From assembly GCA_963693315.1 (NCBI GenBank), contig OY856187.1, positions 50,548,803-50,612,802 on the forward strand: 64,000 nt of DNA, in the 5' to 3' direction. A program made the translations under genes and the position numbers. Each line of letters starts with the position of its first letter. Position 1 is the stretch's first letter. The notes beneath the pieces were generated by a model, which saw only the letters and a program-made list of their open reading frames with translations, did not search any database and was not told the DNA's origin. Of this stretch, positions 1-11,649 are shown in pieces. This DNA comes from Diogma glabrata (Eukaryota; Arthropoda; Insecta; Diptera; Cylindrotomidae).

Positions 1-77
1 AGATTTTTCTGTAATCGTCTAGATTTTTCTGTAATCGTCTAGATTTTTCTGTAATCGTCTAGATTTTTCTGTAATCT
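1..77. repeat. 20-bp tandem repeat, about 3.9 copies
   Basis: The unit AGATTTTTCTGTAATCGTCT is repeated three times without change, then a fourth time up to GTAATC. The array begins at the window edge and probably continues to the left. It abuts a LINE relic and could be a microsatellite-like tail or an independent minisatellite. Confidence 0.95.
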
Positions 78-82
78 TAACA

Positions 83-312
83 TTATTATCACCAGCAGTG
101 CTCGAATGAAATCAGAGCCATCATGCTTCAAACATATTCTTTTCCTCGTTTTACTCATCCATCGGTTTGTGCAAAAAGTCAAACAGTTGAGATAACTCAA
201 TGTCTCAATGTAATAGTGACAAAATGCAAAAGGACTTTTTGTTCGTACATCGTACAAATAGAATGCTTTGCTGGGAGGGGCCCAGGCTCCAGAACGCATG
301 TTGTTGTAGTAA
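83..312 (+). pseudogene. Relic of the 3' end of a CR1/jockey-like LINE reverse transcriptase ORF
   Basis: Read with frame changes, this stretch gives residues matching the better preserved LINE tail on the minus strand at 14183-14641: a cysteine-serine turn, then a MLQTYSFPRFT segment (compare MPQTYSYPRST there), then an arginine-aspartate-phenylalanine stretch. It is close to the end of the polyprotein, after the catalytic RT domain. Frameshifts and lost codons make it non-functional. The family assignment rests on likeness to the other copies here and on the general C-terminal pattern of insect non-LTR elements. Confidence 0.6.
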
Positions 313-884
313 AGTAATAAAAATGAGTAACGAAAAATATTTGTTTCAGAAAATTTTTCAAGCGGTTATTTTGATAAAGTGTGAGCTAATGATATACCCG
401 CTAGTGAACAGCAGAGAATTCTGTATATTTTTAGCAATTTAATTTATTACTTTAAACGGTGAAAAGTTGAAAACAACCAGAACATGTATTGTTTTACATT
501 AAAATTTATAGAATAAATTTTTAATATGAATTAAATTTGAATGAATTTCAAAAATTTCAGTATAACAAGACAAAATTCATACTTTAATTTAAAAGCTTTA
601 ATCTGGGTTTTAACTAGGGTGACCACCTCGCCGAGTTTGACCTGTACCTGTTGTAGGCGTAGTAATTTCCGAGCTCCGGGTTTTACAACAAACTCTTCGG
701 ATGAGACAAAATTTTACTTATTATCATGCCATAAATTTTCAAAATTAGCAAATCTTGTAGCTAAATCAAAATCTTAAGGCATAGATGATCTTGCTGTCTC
801 ACCAAGTCATAGTTTTTTTACAGTTCTCTAATTTCACATTAATTTAGATGGTATTATATTTATTTCCAACATTTTCACACCGCA
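313..884. other. AT-rich stretch, nothing recognised
   Basis: An open frame of 78 codons at 541-777 contains a short GC-richer segment around 615-710 but resembles no family I know. No splice-bounded exon or repeat end was seen. Confidence 0.4.
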
Positions 885-1075
885 CTGAATCCACAATTTT
901 ACGGATAACAGAACATTGCACAACGCTTCAAGCATTTATCCTATAAGCTTCGTATTACAGTCACTAATGATAGAAATTTATTAATCAATTCTATCAATGA
1001 AGACCTACAACGTTTAGAAGAATGGAGAGCAATTTCGTTGAGTTACAATTTCCAACCAAAACCAAATATTATCGT
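885..1075 (+). pseudogene. Degenerate LINE reverse transcriptase fragment (YxDD region)
   Basis: Allowing one lost dinucleotide, the frame reads Y-DNRTLHNASSIYPISF, which fits the FADDTTLH catalytic box of CR1/jockey-type reverse transcriptases with the second aspartate changed to asparagine. After a frame change it reads TNDRNLLINSINEDLQRLEEW, typical of the helix that follows the YxDD box. Catalytic residues are damaged and no long frame survives. It could derive from the same LINE family as 83-312 and 36058-36590. Confidence is moderate because the fragment is short. Confidence 0.5.
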
Positions 1076-1541
1076 TGAATACGGATGGCTGTAGCAACAT
1101 TCTATTAAGGATTTGCTCATGTATGGAATATTGTGGTCATTTTTGAGGATGTGTTTGTCAGTGAACAGTAATCTAGACTTTATGCAATAATACTGAACAG
1201 CTACATTCAACTGATAAGCTACATTCACTCCATCACCGAACAAATTTCGATCTGTCCATCTACTATAAATACTGCTTCTTTGATGCGAAAAAATTAAAAC
1301 ATCCTTCCATCATGTGCGCAGTACAATCGATAAACAAGAACTTCAAAAATGTCCCATCTCATTCAAAATATCCCGTTTTCAATCACGAGCATGCGGTGTC
1401 TCAAAACGATTATTTTAAAAGAGTGTAGGAAAATTTTAAAATTCATTGGCCCTCTCGCAGAGTTTTCTAAAAAGCAACGGGTGGATAATACAACTCATAA
1501 AAGTTTCGGGAGAAATGTTTAGCAAAGGTGGTTATCCTATT
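1076..1541. other. Unassigned stretch
   Basis: A segment at about 1290-1400 weakly resembles 35430-35500 on the same strand (a shared CATCCTTCCATC start and an ATCGA(T/C)(A/G)AACAA pattern), so it may be another decayed mobile fragment. Nothing else was recognised. Confidence 0.3.
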
Positions 1542-2065
1542 GTTTTAACATGCGACTGTGAACTGTGGACTAACTGTGGACTGTGAATTTTATTATCAAC
1601 TAATCACAAAAAAAGATTTTTTCTCCGATAGACAGCAAATATAAATTTTGCAGACTTATTTCAGTCAGCAAAGTGGCACTTTTCCTGCCTAGGCAGCAAA
1701 GCTAGTACTTTGCTGCCTAGGCAGCAAAATAATTAGACTTCATAGAAATAAACAGATATTGCGATTAAAAAAAATATTTTTTTAATCGATTTTTTTTTTC
1801 ATTTTTAAAATTTTGCTTTATTTTTAAAGTAATAATTATTAAATTACATATCATTGTAATTAATCGGAGAAAAAATTATATGTTCAACTCGGCAGCAAGG
1901 TAGATTGACTGCCTTGGCTGAATTCCTAGCCTCGCTCGCTCGGCTATGAACTATCAGTCAATCTACTACTTTGCTGCCTAGTTAAACAAATAACTATTAT
2001 ATCCATCACAAGTTTTTTATTTCTGATTGGTTAATAACACCATTCGCATGTTTGCATGTTAAAAC
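1542..2065. mobile_element. MITE-like element with long terminal inverted repeats and internal palindromes
   Basis: The outer ends are GTTTTAACATGC (1542-1553) and GCATGTTAAAAC (2054-2065). Inverted similarity continues inward (left TTATCAACTAATCAC, right GATTGGTTAATAAC). Inside are several copies of the palindrome CTGCCTAGGCAG and a large hairpin at about 1892-1978 whose arms contain TAGATTGACTG and CAGTCAATCTA. The hairpin right arm carries AATCTACTA (1960-1968), also found in hairpins near 38.7, 40.8 and 42.2 kb. There is no coding capacity. A target-site duplication was not clear. Confidence 0.65.
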
Positions 2066-2160
2066 CCAGTTGATCTTTATTTATAAGTTTTGTTTTTATT
2101 ATTTTATTTCAAAAGAATAAATTGAATTTATAAATTTTGAACTATTTTTACTTTTATTTT

Positions 2161-2275
2161 TATCCGGTGTCGGGTAATGAAAAAAATACCGGTTCCGAGT
2201 ACATACCGGGTATTTCAAAATTGAATCGGGTAAGTCGGGTAACTCGGGTAACGGGGTTTCTGGGTACTCGGTGCA
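2161..2275. repeat. Minisatellite of CGGGTAA-type units
   Basis: Variants of CGGGTAA(G/C)T and CCGGGTAT recur over about 110 bp, for example TCGGGTAAGTCGGGTAACTCGGGTAAC. The motif is short, imperfect and locally GC-rich compared with its surroundings. Confidence 0.7.
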
Positions 2276-3379
2276 TCACTAGTATGAGCCGTTCTCTTGC
2301 AATTTGATTTTTAAAATACTCTAAATTTCAATTTACAGAAATCTGTTCTCAAACTAAAAACTTTCAACTTTTTCTAAAAAGCACGTACTTAAAGCTTATA
2401 TTGCATCTTTACTTGTTTGCCAAATATTAAGCAAAATTCAAAATTGGTCGCGATCAGTGTCGATCGTCCAGATTTCGAATTTCATCTAAAACTAAATTTC
2501 AAAAGACCTAAGATGCTCATCCTTAGAACTTTATGTTTCTAAAACAAAAAACGTGATTTTTAAAATTTGGTATATTTGTGAGTGGGGTTGGACTTTTCAT
2601 ACTGTGAAAAAAACTCAAAAAGTCTTGACTCATCGGATCAGCGTCATCTTTAAATTTGTATGCCATAGTATGATGATGCTTCTGGATTTCGGTGTGCACA
2701 TTTAATATTGTTCTTCACATTCAATAATAGTATAGCAATGATAATAATAGTAACAACGCGGCCATACTTTGTTGGTGTTTATTTGCTATTTGCGACACCA
2801 TTTGTAAGGTAACTTTGTTCGATTCAACATTCTGTAGTTTCTCTTGAAATTGAGCAATGACCATATTTGATATTATATTTTTGTTTTCGTCATACACTTT
2901 TTATTTTGAGTAGATTTTATAAAAAACGCACGAACTCATTTTCTGATTACACAACAGACTTTAAATAAAATAAATATTTGATAGGCATTTTACAATTTTT
3001 ACCAATTGAGTCACTTTTTATCCAAATGTAGAAGTTTCTCATTGAAGTGTCTATGTATGCTAACATCTCACTCATTTATATGTTCGTGTCATCTTTAATT
3101 TCTGGTGATATATAGTTATCGCCAACTTCTTTTACTTTTTCTTGATTAACAACTGGTTTTTCTTTAAAAACCGTTGATTGATTTTATCGTTTTAGTATCG
3201 ATTTAAACTTTTATCATGGTTCTCTTCAATTTACAGTCATTTGTATATCAAACTTTTCTCTCTTTATTGGCAAACATATTTTTGTTTATGGGTAACGGCT
3301 TGTATTTCAATTTGCCGGGTTTTAAGTGGTGTTTTAACTCACCACTCCATCCTCTTAACAAATTTAATTACACTAGTTT
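2276..3379. other. AT-rich intergenic or intronic DNA, nothing recognised
   Basis: No coding family, repeat end or splice-bounded exon was identified. Open frames here are short and of low complexity. Confidence 0.5.
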
Positions 3380-5345
3380 ACAAATTTTGAACTTTTTTTG
3401 TCTCCCTAAATAAAACCTAACTTTTCTTATGGATTTGGACCTCCTGAACACATTCATTATTTTTTGTTAGCTCTTGTTTTTGAGATATTCACGAAAAACC
3501 AATTTTTTCAGTGATCAAAAATGTTGTTTCGGATTTTGGGTCTCATATTTTACAAAACAATTAAATTAAAAATATTAATGAAACAAGAGCATAGTAAGTA
3601 TGGTAGCAAACATTTTGTGCTATATTTTGTAAAAATCCATTAAGTATTCCGGAAGTTACAGTTGAAAAAAGTTGAAAAAGTACGAAAAATTGACGTTTTT
3701 TTTTAAATTTTTCCATTTTCAACACCATAAATTTTAAACAAATAAAGACACTAATTTTTTTTAATTTCTTGAAACCTATAGTAGCTTCAATGTTCTTTCT
3801 TTTAAGCTAAAAAATACGAATATTGGTGCAGTTTGCACCAAGTTATACAAGTTTTCCCAAAGAAAATCAAAACTCAAAATTTGGACAAAAAATTTAACTA
3901 TAAGAATAATTTAAATTCTGCAATCAATTATGATTTATATATAAGATGTTTTCGTATCATATCTAGCTCCTCCCACCTCGGACTTATTTTAGGAGTTGAA
4001 AAGTATCAGTTAGTCGATTATGAAATGTCGTTTTTTGACAAAACTTGTATTTTATTTGTATATGATTTTTCTCAAAACTAAGATTTTTTTGGTAAAGTTT
4101 TTGGACACGATCTAGCTCCTCCCACCTTGGACTTATTTTAAGAGCTGGAAAATATCAGTTAGTTGATTATGAAATGTCGTTTTTTGACAAAACTTGTATT
4201 TTATTTGTATATGATTTTTCTCGAAATTGAGAATTTTTTTGTGAAGTTTTTTGACATGATCTAGCTCCTCCCACCTCGAACTTATTTTAAGAGCTGGAAA
4301 ATATCAGTTAGTTGATTATGAAATGTCTTTTTTTTGACAAAAGTTTTATTTTATTTGTATATGATTTTTCTCGAAATAGAGATTTTTTTTGTGAAGTTTT
4401 TTGACATGATCTAGCTCCCCCCACCTCAGATTTATTTTAGGAGTTGGAAAATATCAGTTAGTAATGAAGATAGGCAGTTCTTATAAATTGGGTGATTCTT
4501 TTGGCAGTATGTATTATGTAACTTCCACAAATAAAACAAAATGAATTTGGGCTATTTTTACACTTGAAACTTCTTGACGACGCCATTTAAATAAACTTGA
4601 CTTTACACTTTACTAACAATTTATGTTGCCTTACAAGGCAGTTATCACTATTGATTTATTGATTTTTAAAAACAATACACTATTTAAAATTTATATTTGT
4701 AATAATTTTTCTTTTTTAATTAATATTTTCAATTGAATGTTTGAAATTAAATTTATCCTCAGAGAGATTATATTTGCAACTAATCATACGACAATTAATT
4801 TACTTAATTATGGCACAATAAATTAAGTAAAAAATTATTTTTTCCAAATTTTGAGTTTTGACTTTCATTGGGAAAACTTGAATAACTTGGTGCAAACTGC
4901 ACTAATATTCGTGTCTTTTAGCTTAAAAGAAAGAAAATTGAAGCTAATATAGGCCCCAAGAAATTAAAAAAAATTAGTGTCTTTCTTTGCTCAAAATTGA
5001 TGGCGTTGAAAATGGAAAAATTTTAAAAAAACGTGAATTTTTCGTATTTTTTCAACTTTTTTCGACTGCAACTTCCAGAATCCTTAATGGATTTTTACAA
5101 AACATAGCTCAAAATGTTTGTTAGTATATTTACTACATGTTTTATTAATATTTTTAATTTGTATGTTTTGTTAGATATGGGACCCAAACACCAAAACAAC
5201 ATTTTTGATCACCGAAAAAATTGGTTTTTCGTGAATATCTCAAAAACAAGAGCTAAAAAAAAATGAATATGATATTCGTGTTCAGGAAGCCTAAATCTAT
5301 AAGAACAGTTGGGTTTTATTTCGGGAGATTTTTCTTGTAAACCCT
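3380..5345. mobile_element. Foldback element with ~500-bp inverted arms around a satellite array
   Basis: The left arm (about 3380-3905) and right arm (about 4835-5345) are inverted copies. Examples: TTGGTGCAGTTTGCACCAAG on the left against CTTGGTGCAAACTGCACTAA on the right, and the run around 3500-3545 (GAGATATTCACGAAAAACCA) against 5215-5250 (TGGTTTTTCGTGAATATCTC). Arms match over most of their length with small indels. Between them lies the 149-bp tandem array and about 370 bp of AT-rich DNA. No transposase remnant was seen. The exact outer ends and target duplication could not be fixed. Confidence 0.75.
3957..4465. repeat. 149-150 bp tandem repeat, about 3.4 copies
   Basis: The anchor ATCTAGCTCC occurs at 3961, 4110, 4259 and 4409, giving periods of 149, 149 and 150. 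Each unit continues with CCACCT, GGACTTATTTTA, then AAATATCAGTTAGT and a TTTTTTGACAAAA stretch. Diverged units of the same satellite occur at 19735-20025, outside any foldback element. Confidence 0.9.
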
Positions 5346-5569
5346 ACGGTCGCCCGTCAAACTATAGACTCAACACAAAAAGTATTACTTTAGCTCCTAA
5401 TTAAATAATGTACTATTTAATTAATGGAGAAATGATTTGTACAGTTAGAAATAAATTAATTTATCGAGCGCCGGACGACAAAAAATTCCATAAACGGATC
5501 ATTCTCTTTCATACCGAACAGATTAGGACAAAATCTGACTAAAACATTTGTTATTTGACTGAAAATTTT

Positions 5570-7100
5570 TTATGGGTTCTATATAAAAAAGTCAGACAAG
5601 TGCGAATAAAATTCGCTCGCAAAGGGTTCCGTGAATGTAAAGATCACAATATCAAAATAATTAATATATAGTTGTGTTGTAAACTGTTTATATTGCCAGA
5701 CCATAGACACATAAAAAATAAATAGTTCATCGTAAATATCAATAGTGAATGTCAATCTCATCTAAATTGATCGAAATGATACAAAAAATATTACTTTAGG
5801 TTAAATGTTATCCATAGCTGTTTATTAGCTAAGGAACGACTCAATTCTGTTAATCAACGACGAAATTTAGAGGGTAGGAGGTGTTAACACTAAAAATGGG
5901 ACGTTTTGACAATAATTAAAAAACTGTGCATCGCAAAATTCTAAAAAAAATTATAATTTTTCTTAATTTTGGTGCTCTTTTAAATGACACCCCTCATGCG
6001 GGTCAAAAAACCTTTTTTTACCCTTCCCCACTCCCATCCCCTAACCGCATAGAAATAAAATCACTTGAAGCTTCGCTATATTTTTCGTTAAGGGTTTATC
6101 TAATTTCCTATCTCTATGAATTTTTTCAAATTTTTCTGTCAATCAACGAAGAAACGTATAGGGGGGAGACCAACTTTTTGTTGCACTTTTTCGACAATAA
6201 TTCAAAAACGCTGCATCACAAAATTCTAAAATAAATATTAATGCTTCTTAATTTTGATGTTCTTTCAAATGAGACCCCACTCATGGGGGTCAAAAAACGT
6301 TTTTTTCAACTTCCCCACTCCCATCCCCTAACCCATAGAAATAAGATCACTTGAGGCTTCGCTATATTTTTCGTTAAGGGTTTATCAAATTTCCTATCTC
6401 TATGAATTTTTTCAAATTTTTCTGTCAATCAACGAAGGAACCTATAGGAGGGGGGGGAGGGGGGGGTACTAACTTTTTGTTGCACTTTTTTGAGAATAAT
6501 TCAAAAACGGTGAATAGCAAAATTTAAAAAAAAATTGTAATTTTTCTCAATTTTGGTGCTCTTTCAAATGACACCCCACTTGACCGGGTTTTAAATGATG
6601 TTTTTACCCTTCTCATATCCACCCCCTTAATAACTAAAATTATTAGTATTTGGTACTTTACTATATTTTTCTTTAAAAACTTACTAATTTTTCTATCACT
6701 CAAAATACTTTTTAAGATTTTCGAATACTTAGGCTCGGAGTTAATCAAGGAAAGAAAACATACAGAAAACGCTATTATTTAGATTTACACAAAAAATGGT
6801 GGGGTGGTTAATTCCAAAATACATTTTTTAAAAACACCGAAGTGAAGTCCTTTATATGATACCCTACTTGACTCGATATAAAAATGTATTTTCTCAAAGG
6901 CATCACATCGTAACCCTGTTAACCAAACGAAATCCATTTTGTTTTTTTTTTCAAACCTTCATCTTGTGTGGACAGATTAGATTTATACGCATACCAAATT
7001 TCAGGTTCATTGGATTTATATTAATCGAGATAGTCGAAATACTGTGAAAAACACGTTTTACTCTCACCAATAGTGTTCCGTATAAAAAACGGAACCCTAA
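5570..7100. mobile_element. Dispersed repeat family B, copy 1
   Basis: Blocks are shared with 8985-10830, 23570-24375 and 60425-60740: an opening block with ATTGCCAGACCATAGAC, a middle block around CCTTCCCCACTCCCATCCCC, and a closing hairpin GTTCCGTATAAAAAACGGAAC (7073-7093) followed by CCTAAAAA. The copies have different internal deletions. There is no transposase; short open frames are not conserved between copies. It is probably a non-autonomous transposon, class unknown. Confidence 0.65.
5906..6740. repeat. Internal ~285-300 bp tandem repeats of family B
   Basis: Three diverged units share CAAAATTCTAAAA, TTTTGGTGCTCTTT(C/T)AAATGA, a CCC(T)CACTCCCATCCCCTAA block and CTATGAATTTTTTCAAATTT. 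Starts are near 5930, 6216 and 6513. A poly-purine run rich in G occurs at 6449-6469. Confidence 0.75.
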
Positions 7101-7297
7101 AAACAGATATACGTGTTTGAGGATTTTACTCTTTTTTGGAGTTGAGGGGGAGGGGATAGAGGGAAAATAGAGCAGATCTAAATGATGAGAATTTTGTGAT
7201 ACGCATCTCAAATTTGAAAATAAGTTTTTAAGCCAAATATTTGGATAAAAATCATTACTGCGTTTAAAAACATATGAAATATCATCTTCTCACTTAC

Positions 7298-7493
7298 CTA
7301 TCCAATGTTAACTCTTCCAATTGATTTAAATCACAAGCTATATATTCTAATGCTGCGTCTGTTATTCGTGGACACCACGATAGATCTAGCGCACGTAGTT
7401 TTTGTAAATTTTCTGCAATTAATTCCACTCCATCATCAGTCACTTTACTACAACCAGATAACGATAAAACAGATAAATGAGGCAACGAATGAA
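7298..7493 (-). CDS. Fbxl16: Internal exon of an F-box and leucine-rich repeat protein 16 (FBXL16-like) gene
   Basis: This is the only host coding exon recognised. On the minus strand it follows an acceptor TTTTATTTGCAG and ends at a donor AG|GTAAGTG, giving a 196-bp exon that begins and ends inside codons. The product has two to three cysteine-containing leucine-rich repeats: [15 protein letters not shown], then [16 protein letters not shown], then [13 protein letters not shown]. From memory this matches animal FBXL16 closely, including its [10 protein letters not shown] signature. FBXL proteins normally recruit substrates to SCF ubiquitin ligases, and FBXL16 is an atypical member. The reading frame simply runs into stop codons beyond the splice sites, as expected. 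Neither flanking exon was found in the window, so the adjoining introns are long or reach beyond what I could recognise. Confidence 0.9.
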
Positions 7494-8395
7494 CTGCAAA
7501 TAAAAACAAACAAAACCAAAATTACATAAAATATTAGCTATGTAGAATTAATTAAAAACAATTATAACCATTATTCATAAGTTGATTAAATATAACCCCC
7601 TATAAGATCCCGAAAAGCTAGAAAATGTTTCGGGTATAAACAAAATCACGTTTTCATTATGTTCTGTATTAGTTTTGTCAAATAGTTTTGAGTGGAAGTA
7701 GTTAAAAAGCTTAATTAACAATTTTAAGTTTTCAAAATAATGACATATTCTTAGAAGAGTGCTTGTATCAAAAGTTATAAAACGTTACATAAAACAGTAA
7801 TAAAAGCAAACAATCCATAACCCTAATTGTAAATAGCTTGACATAAATAGAAACATCCAACGAAAAAAAAATCTGAATATAAATATAAATTAAATCCAAC
7901 ATCAAAATAAAAACATAAATTAAATTTTATTACATTTTATCCGCAATGGAAGATTATTTTTTGTGTGTTTGCTTGTGATCTAAATACAAAAAAATAAAAA
8001 TGTATTTTCATTCCAAAATAAATAAAAATAAAGTAGGAAAGCTCCTGGAAAGCTTAATATGTTACAAAAATAAAACAAAAGTATACAAGTTTTTTTTAAT
8101 TATTTTTTGTTTGTTTAGATAATAGATATTAATAATGATTGTTTTGATTCTGCGCTCAAATTAGTAGGAAAATTAATTGCAATAGGAAAGTCGTTTGGAT
8201 AATGAATAGAATTAATTTTATGGGTAATTAATTTTTTAAGTCAAATCCCTAAGCCCATAATCAGATCATAGGATAGTCTGGAGAAATGACCTAAACGAGA
8301 AAGTCCAGGGTATGTTGTATTTGTATAATAAACTTTGTGGTTTGAGTTATTTTTATCTAAGAATTAATAATTTAATCTATTTTTTAATTTTTATA
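7494..8395. other. Probable intron sequence
   Basis: This AT-rich DNA lies 5' of the FBXL16 exon on the minus strand. It includes the polypyrimidine tract and acceptor next to 7494. No further exon or repeat was recognised. Confidence 0.5.
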
Positions 8396-8400
8396 TATAA

Positions 8401-8798
8401 GGCGCTTTCCAATCGAGTGAATTACTGAATGATTCACTTAAACTGAATTGTATTCTGGAATTTGTATGTTTCAATGGTAATATTCAGTTTACACTGAACG
8501 TAAACTGAGCTACTACAGAACTCAATTGAATTGAATAAAGTGAAGGAAAAAATAAGTTCATCAGTTCAACATATTCATATTTTTTTATTTACAGTTTGTG
8601 GTCAGACGTTAAAAATAATAAAAAATAAATCGGAACATATTTGCTTGTGTCTAAATTTTCGATTTTGGTTATGTATTTTTTAAATGTCATAAAATTGCTG
8701 CTTTTTGTTGTTTTGGCTCTATTTTTGATGATTTACTGAATATTAGACCAATTGGCTACAATCCATTCCTTCAGCAATTCACTCGATTGGAAAGCGGC
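8401..8798. mobile_element. 398-bp MITE with TATAA target duplication
   Basis: The ends are inverted: GGCGCTTTCCAATCGAGTGA on the left and TCACTCGATTGGAAAGCGGC on the right, differing at one position, continuing inward with AATT(A/G)CTGAA. TATAA flanks both sides (8396-8400 and 8799-8803). Subterminal short inverted motifs such as TTCAGTTTACACTGAA sit inside. There is no coding capacity. It lies in what is probably an FBXL16 intron. Confidence 0.85.
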
Positions 8799-8984
8799 TA
8801 TAATCAATTCTTCATAAATATTTTTTGTTTTTATATTTTTAATATAATTTTTGATGTAATTTATGTACTAACATGTAATTAGACTTTTGTCTGTATTTTA
8901 GTTATAGTGATTGAAAATAAATAAATAAATAAAATTATCAAATGAAAATAATGTGTGCTTTCAAATTCTCCTTCCCACTTCGTT

Positions 8985-10830
8985 CTCCCGGCATATTTAA
9001 AAAAGTCGACAAGTGCAAATGAAATTTGCTCGCCATGGGTTCCGTGAAGTTGTGTTGTAAAGTCTTTATATTGCCAGACCATAGACGCAAAATAAAATAA
9101 ATGTTTAATCGTAAATGTCAATCGCATATGAGCAAATCTCTAGAACTTTTAAATTTTTTGTCCTGCCAAAATTTTTTATATAGCCACTCTTTTTTTCTCA
9201 ATCTTAATTATTATATTTGCTTATTGAATGTTAATGTAAATGACAAATAAAAGTTTGAGGGTTAAAAATATTATTTTAAAAAATTAGAGGACATAAAAGC
9301 GAAAAAAAGTAGCAAAAACGCTAAAATTGAGGTGTCTATCGAAATTTCGCTTCTTTATCAGGCTATAACTTTTGGAAAATCACTCCAAATGAATTTTGTT
9401 GGAGATCTTGAATTTGCCATGTTCTTTCAAAAACATATACGCTTTTTTATGTGCTCCTTAAGGAAAAATAACGGTGGCAACTTGAGTCGGTGTCTTCCAC
9501 TTTTTATCGATTTCAAATTTTTTTATATTTTGTTTTTTTTGCACTTGGAACATTCCTCAAATCGTAAAAACAATATTTTTGCGTTAAAGTACGCACAAAA
9601 ACAAAAAAATATATGTACTGCAATTTTATGTGCTCCTCTTATTGGGCTCGCAATAGAAGCACAAAAAGTAAGAGATGCTGCGAAAACTTTTTTAAAAATC
9701 TAGGTTCGGCTATAACTTTTGGAACATAACTCCAAAAGACTTGAAATTTTACAGATATTCATTTTTTGACATGTTCTTTCAAAAATATATATGCTTTTTC
9801 ATGTGCTCTTTAAGGGAAAATAACGGTAATAATGGATCTCGATTTTTGCCGCGTTCGTCTTTAAGAGTTCGTATCTCCTCACAGACGTGGTATGAAGTGA
9901 ATTTTATATGCATTTAGATGAAAGTGTTGCAAAATACATACTAAAATTTCAAGCGTTAACTAGAACTGCAAGACTGTCAACGGGGCGATTTTTCACGACA
10001 AAATGAAATTTAATACGTATTTAATACAAATTTGCCAGCAAATCTCCAATAACTTTTGGAACATACAATAAAAAATGAGGAACAAAGTTTTATTCATTTT
10101 TAGAATTGATGAGGGGACTTTAGCTAAAATTTCATGGGTGTGCCCCACAACTGAGAGATTTTCATTTTTACCATCAAAATTTAAAAGTTCTAGAGATTTG
10201 CTCATATACATTGATTAAAAAAGACACAAAAAATGTTACTTGCGGTTTAAATCTTATCATAATTGTTTATGGTAACTAAAATGGAATTTTTTATGTCAAA
10301 CAACGTCAAAATTTAGGGGAATGGAAGGGCGACATACTAAAAATAGCATTTGCAATAACACCCCACTTATTTGGGTCAAAAAAAGTTTTTTTCTATCATT
10401 CCAAATACATTTGAAGACTTTCGATCAGTTAGGTTCAGAGCTAATCGAGGTAAGAAAACATCAAAATTTTACATAAAAAGGTGAGGTGCAAAATTCCAAA
10501 ATAAATTTTTAAAGAATACTGAAGTGAAGCCCTTTCATATAAAATCCTACTTGACTCTATAAAAAAATGCATTTTCTCAAAGGTCTCACATTGTAGCCAT
10601 GTAAAACAAACGAAATTCACTTTATTTTTATTTGTATCCGTCATCTTGTGTGGGAAAAATGTATTTTAGGTTAGTTTGCTTAAATGTTTTTTTAGGTTAG
10701 TTTTATACGCACATCAAATTTCAGGTGCATATAGCATTTATAGTTTACAAGATAATCGATATAATGTAAAAAACAAGTTTTACTCTCACCGATGGGGTTC
10801 GTTATAAAAAACGGAACCCTAAAAACGGTG
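8985..10830. mobile_element. Dispersed repeat family B, copy 2, split by a MITE
   Basis: The left part (8985-9126) matches 5575-5755 and the right part (10207-10830) matches 5765-7100 with the middle repeats missing. The two parts join if the MITE at 9129-10204 is removed. The closing hairpin at 10797-10818 (GTTCGTTATAAAAAACGGAAC) matches that of copy 1. Confidence 0.65.
9129..10204. mobile_element. 1.08-kb MITE with 29-bp perfect TIRs and TA target duplication
   Basis: The left end reads TGAGCAAATCTCTAGAACTT and continues TTAAATTTT; the right end is its exact reverse complement over 29 bp. TA flanks both sides (9127-9128 and 10205-10206), as in Tc1/mariner-type insertions. Inside, a segment of about 120 bp starting GGCTATAACTTTTGGAA is directly repeated at 9360-9475 and 9709-9835. 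An open frame at 9332-9703 covers one internal repeat but has no transposase features, so the element looks non-autonomous. Confidence 0.85.
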
Positions 10831-11649
10831 TTATGTAAAATTATATGAAAAGCTGGGAGGTTTGTAATTAGGGTGCGACACATCACTTAACTAGGCAGAA
10901 ACAATTTTCCATCCTTCAAAAAATAGGGCGATAATAAATGGAACCTCCGTTTTATTTTTCGGCTATTATTTTGAAAACGTACATCGAAAAAAAAACGACT
11001 GTTTTTAAAAAATCTGAAATTTTGATATATTGTTGGTATTGACGAAAAAAAATTAATATCTGGTTTTATTTTTTGAGTACTCTGAATCGGAGTTATGCGC
11101 GGTTGAATTTTTGAGGCCTTTTCACGTAGTTTTGGAAACGGTGTCAATGTTTTGTTAATAGGTGCCACAAATTTCATGCGATTTATGTATATTTATGCAA
11201 ATAAAGAGAAAAATAGTTGAATAATCGAAATGTGTAAGTTGTAAATTAATAATTTTTCTCTTTTTCGCTAGGCGGCGCGTTAAACCTTGGTTCACTTCAA
11301 AGCTCATATCTCAAAAATCGTCCTTTTTTTATTTTTCGCAAATTTTAAAGTAAACACATGTAGCTATGAAACTAAAAAATAAAAAGTGAGAGATTCCATA
11401 TGGATTTTTTATACGATTTTAAAGTTTAGTATATGAAAAATTCACATGTATTTTTACATCAAATTAATTATGCTTTACTAAATGTGAATCTAATATATTG
11501 AAAATTTTATATTTTAACATCTGTACTAAATATTGAAACATATTCTGTGCATTACTCATTGAAAAACAGATTTTTATTGAGAATAAGAATTGGAGATTCT
11601 GACGACCGAAGATTGTGTTTTACTTTCAACATCTTAACACTAACATAGC

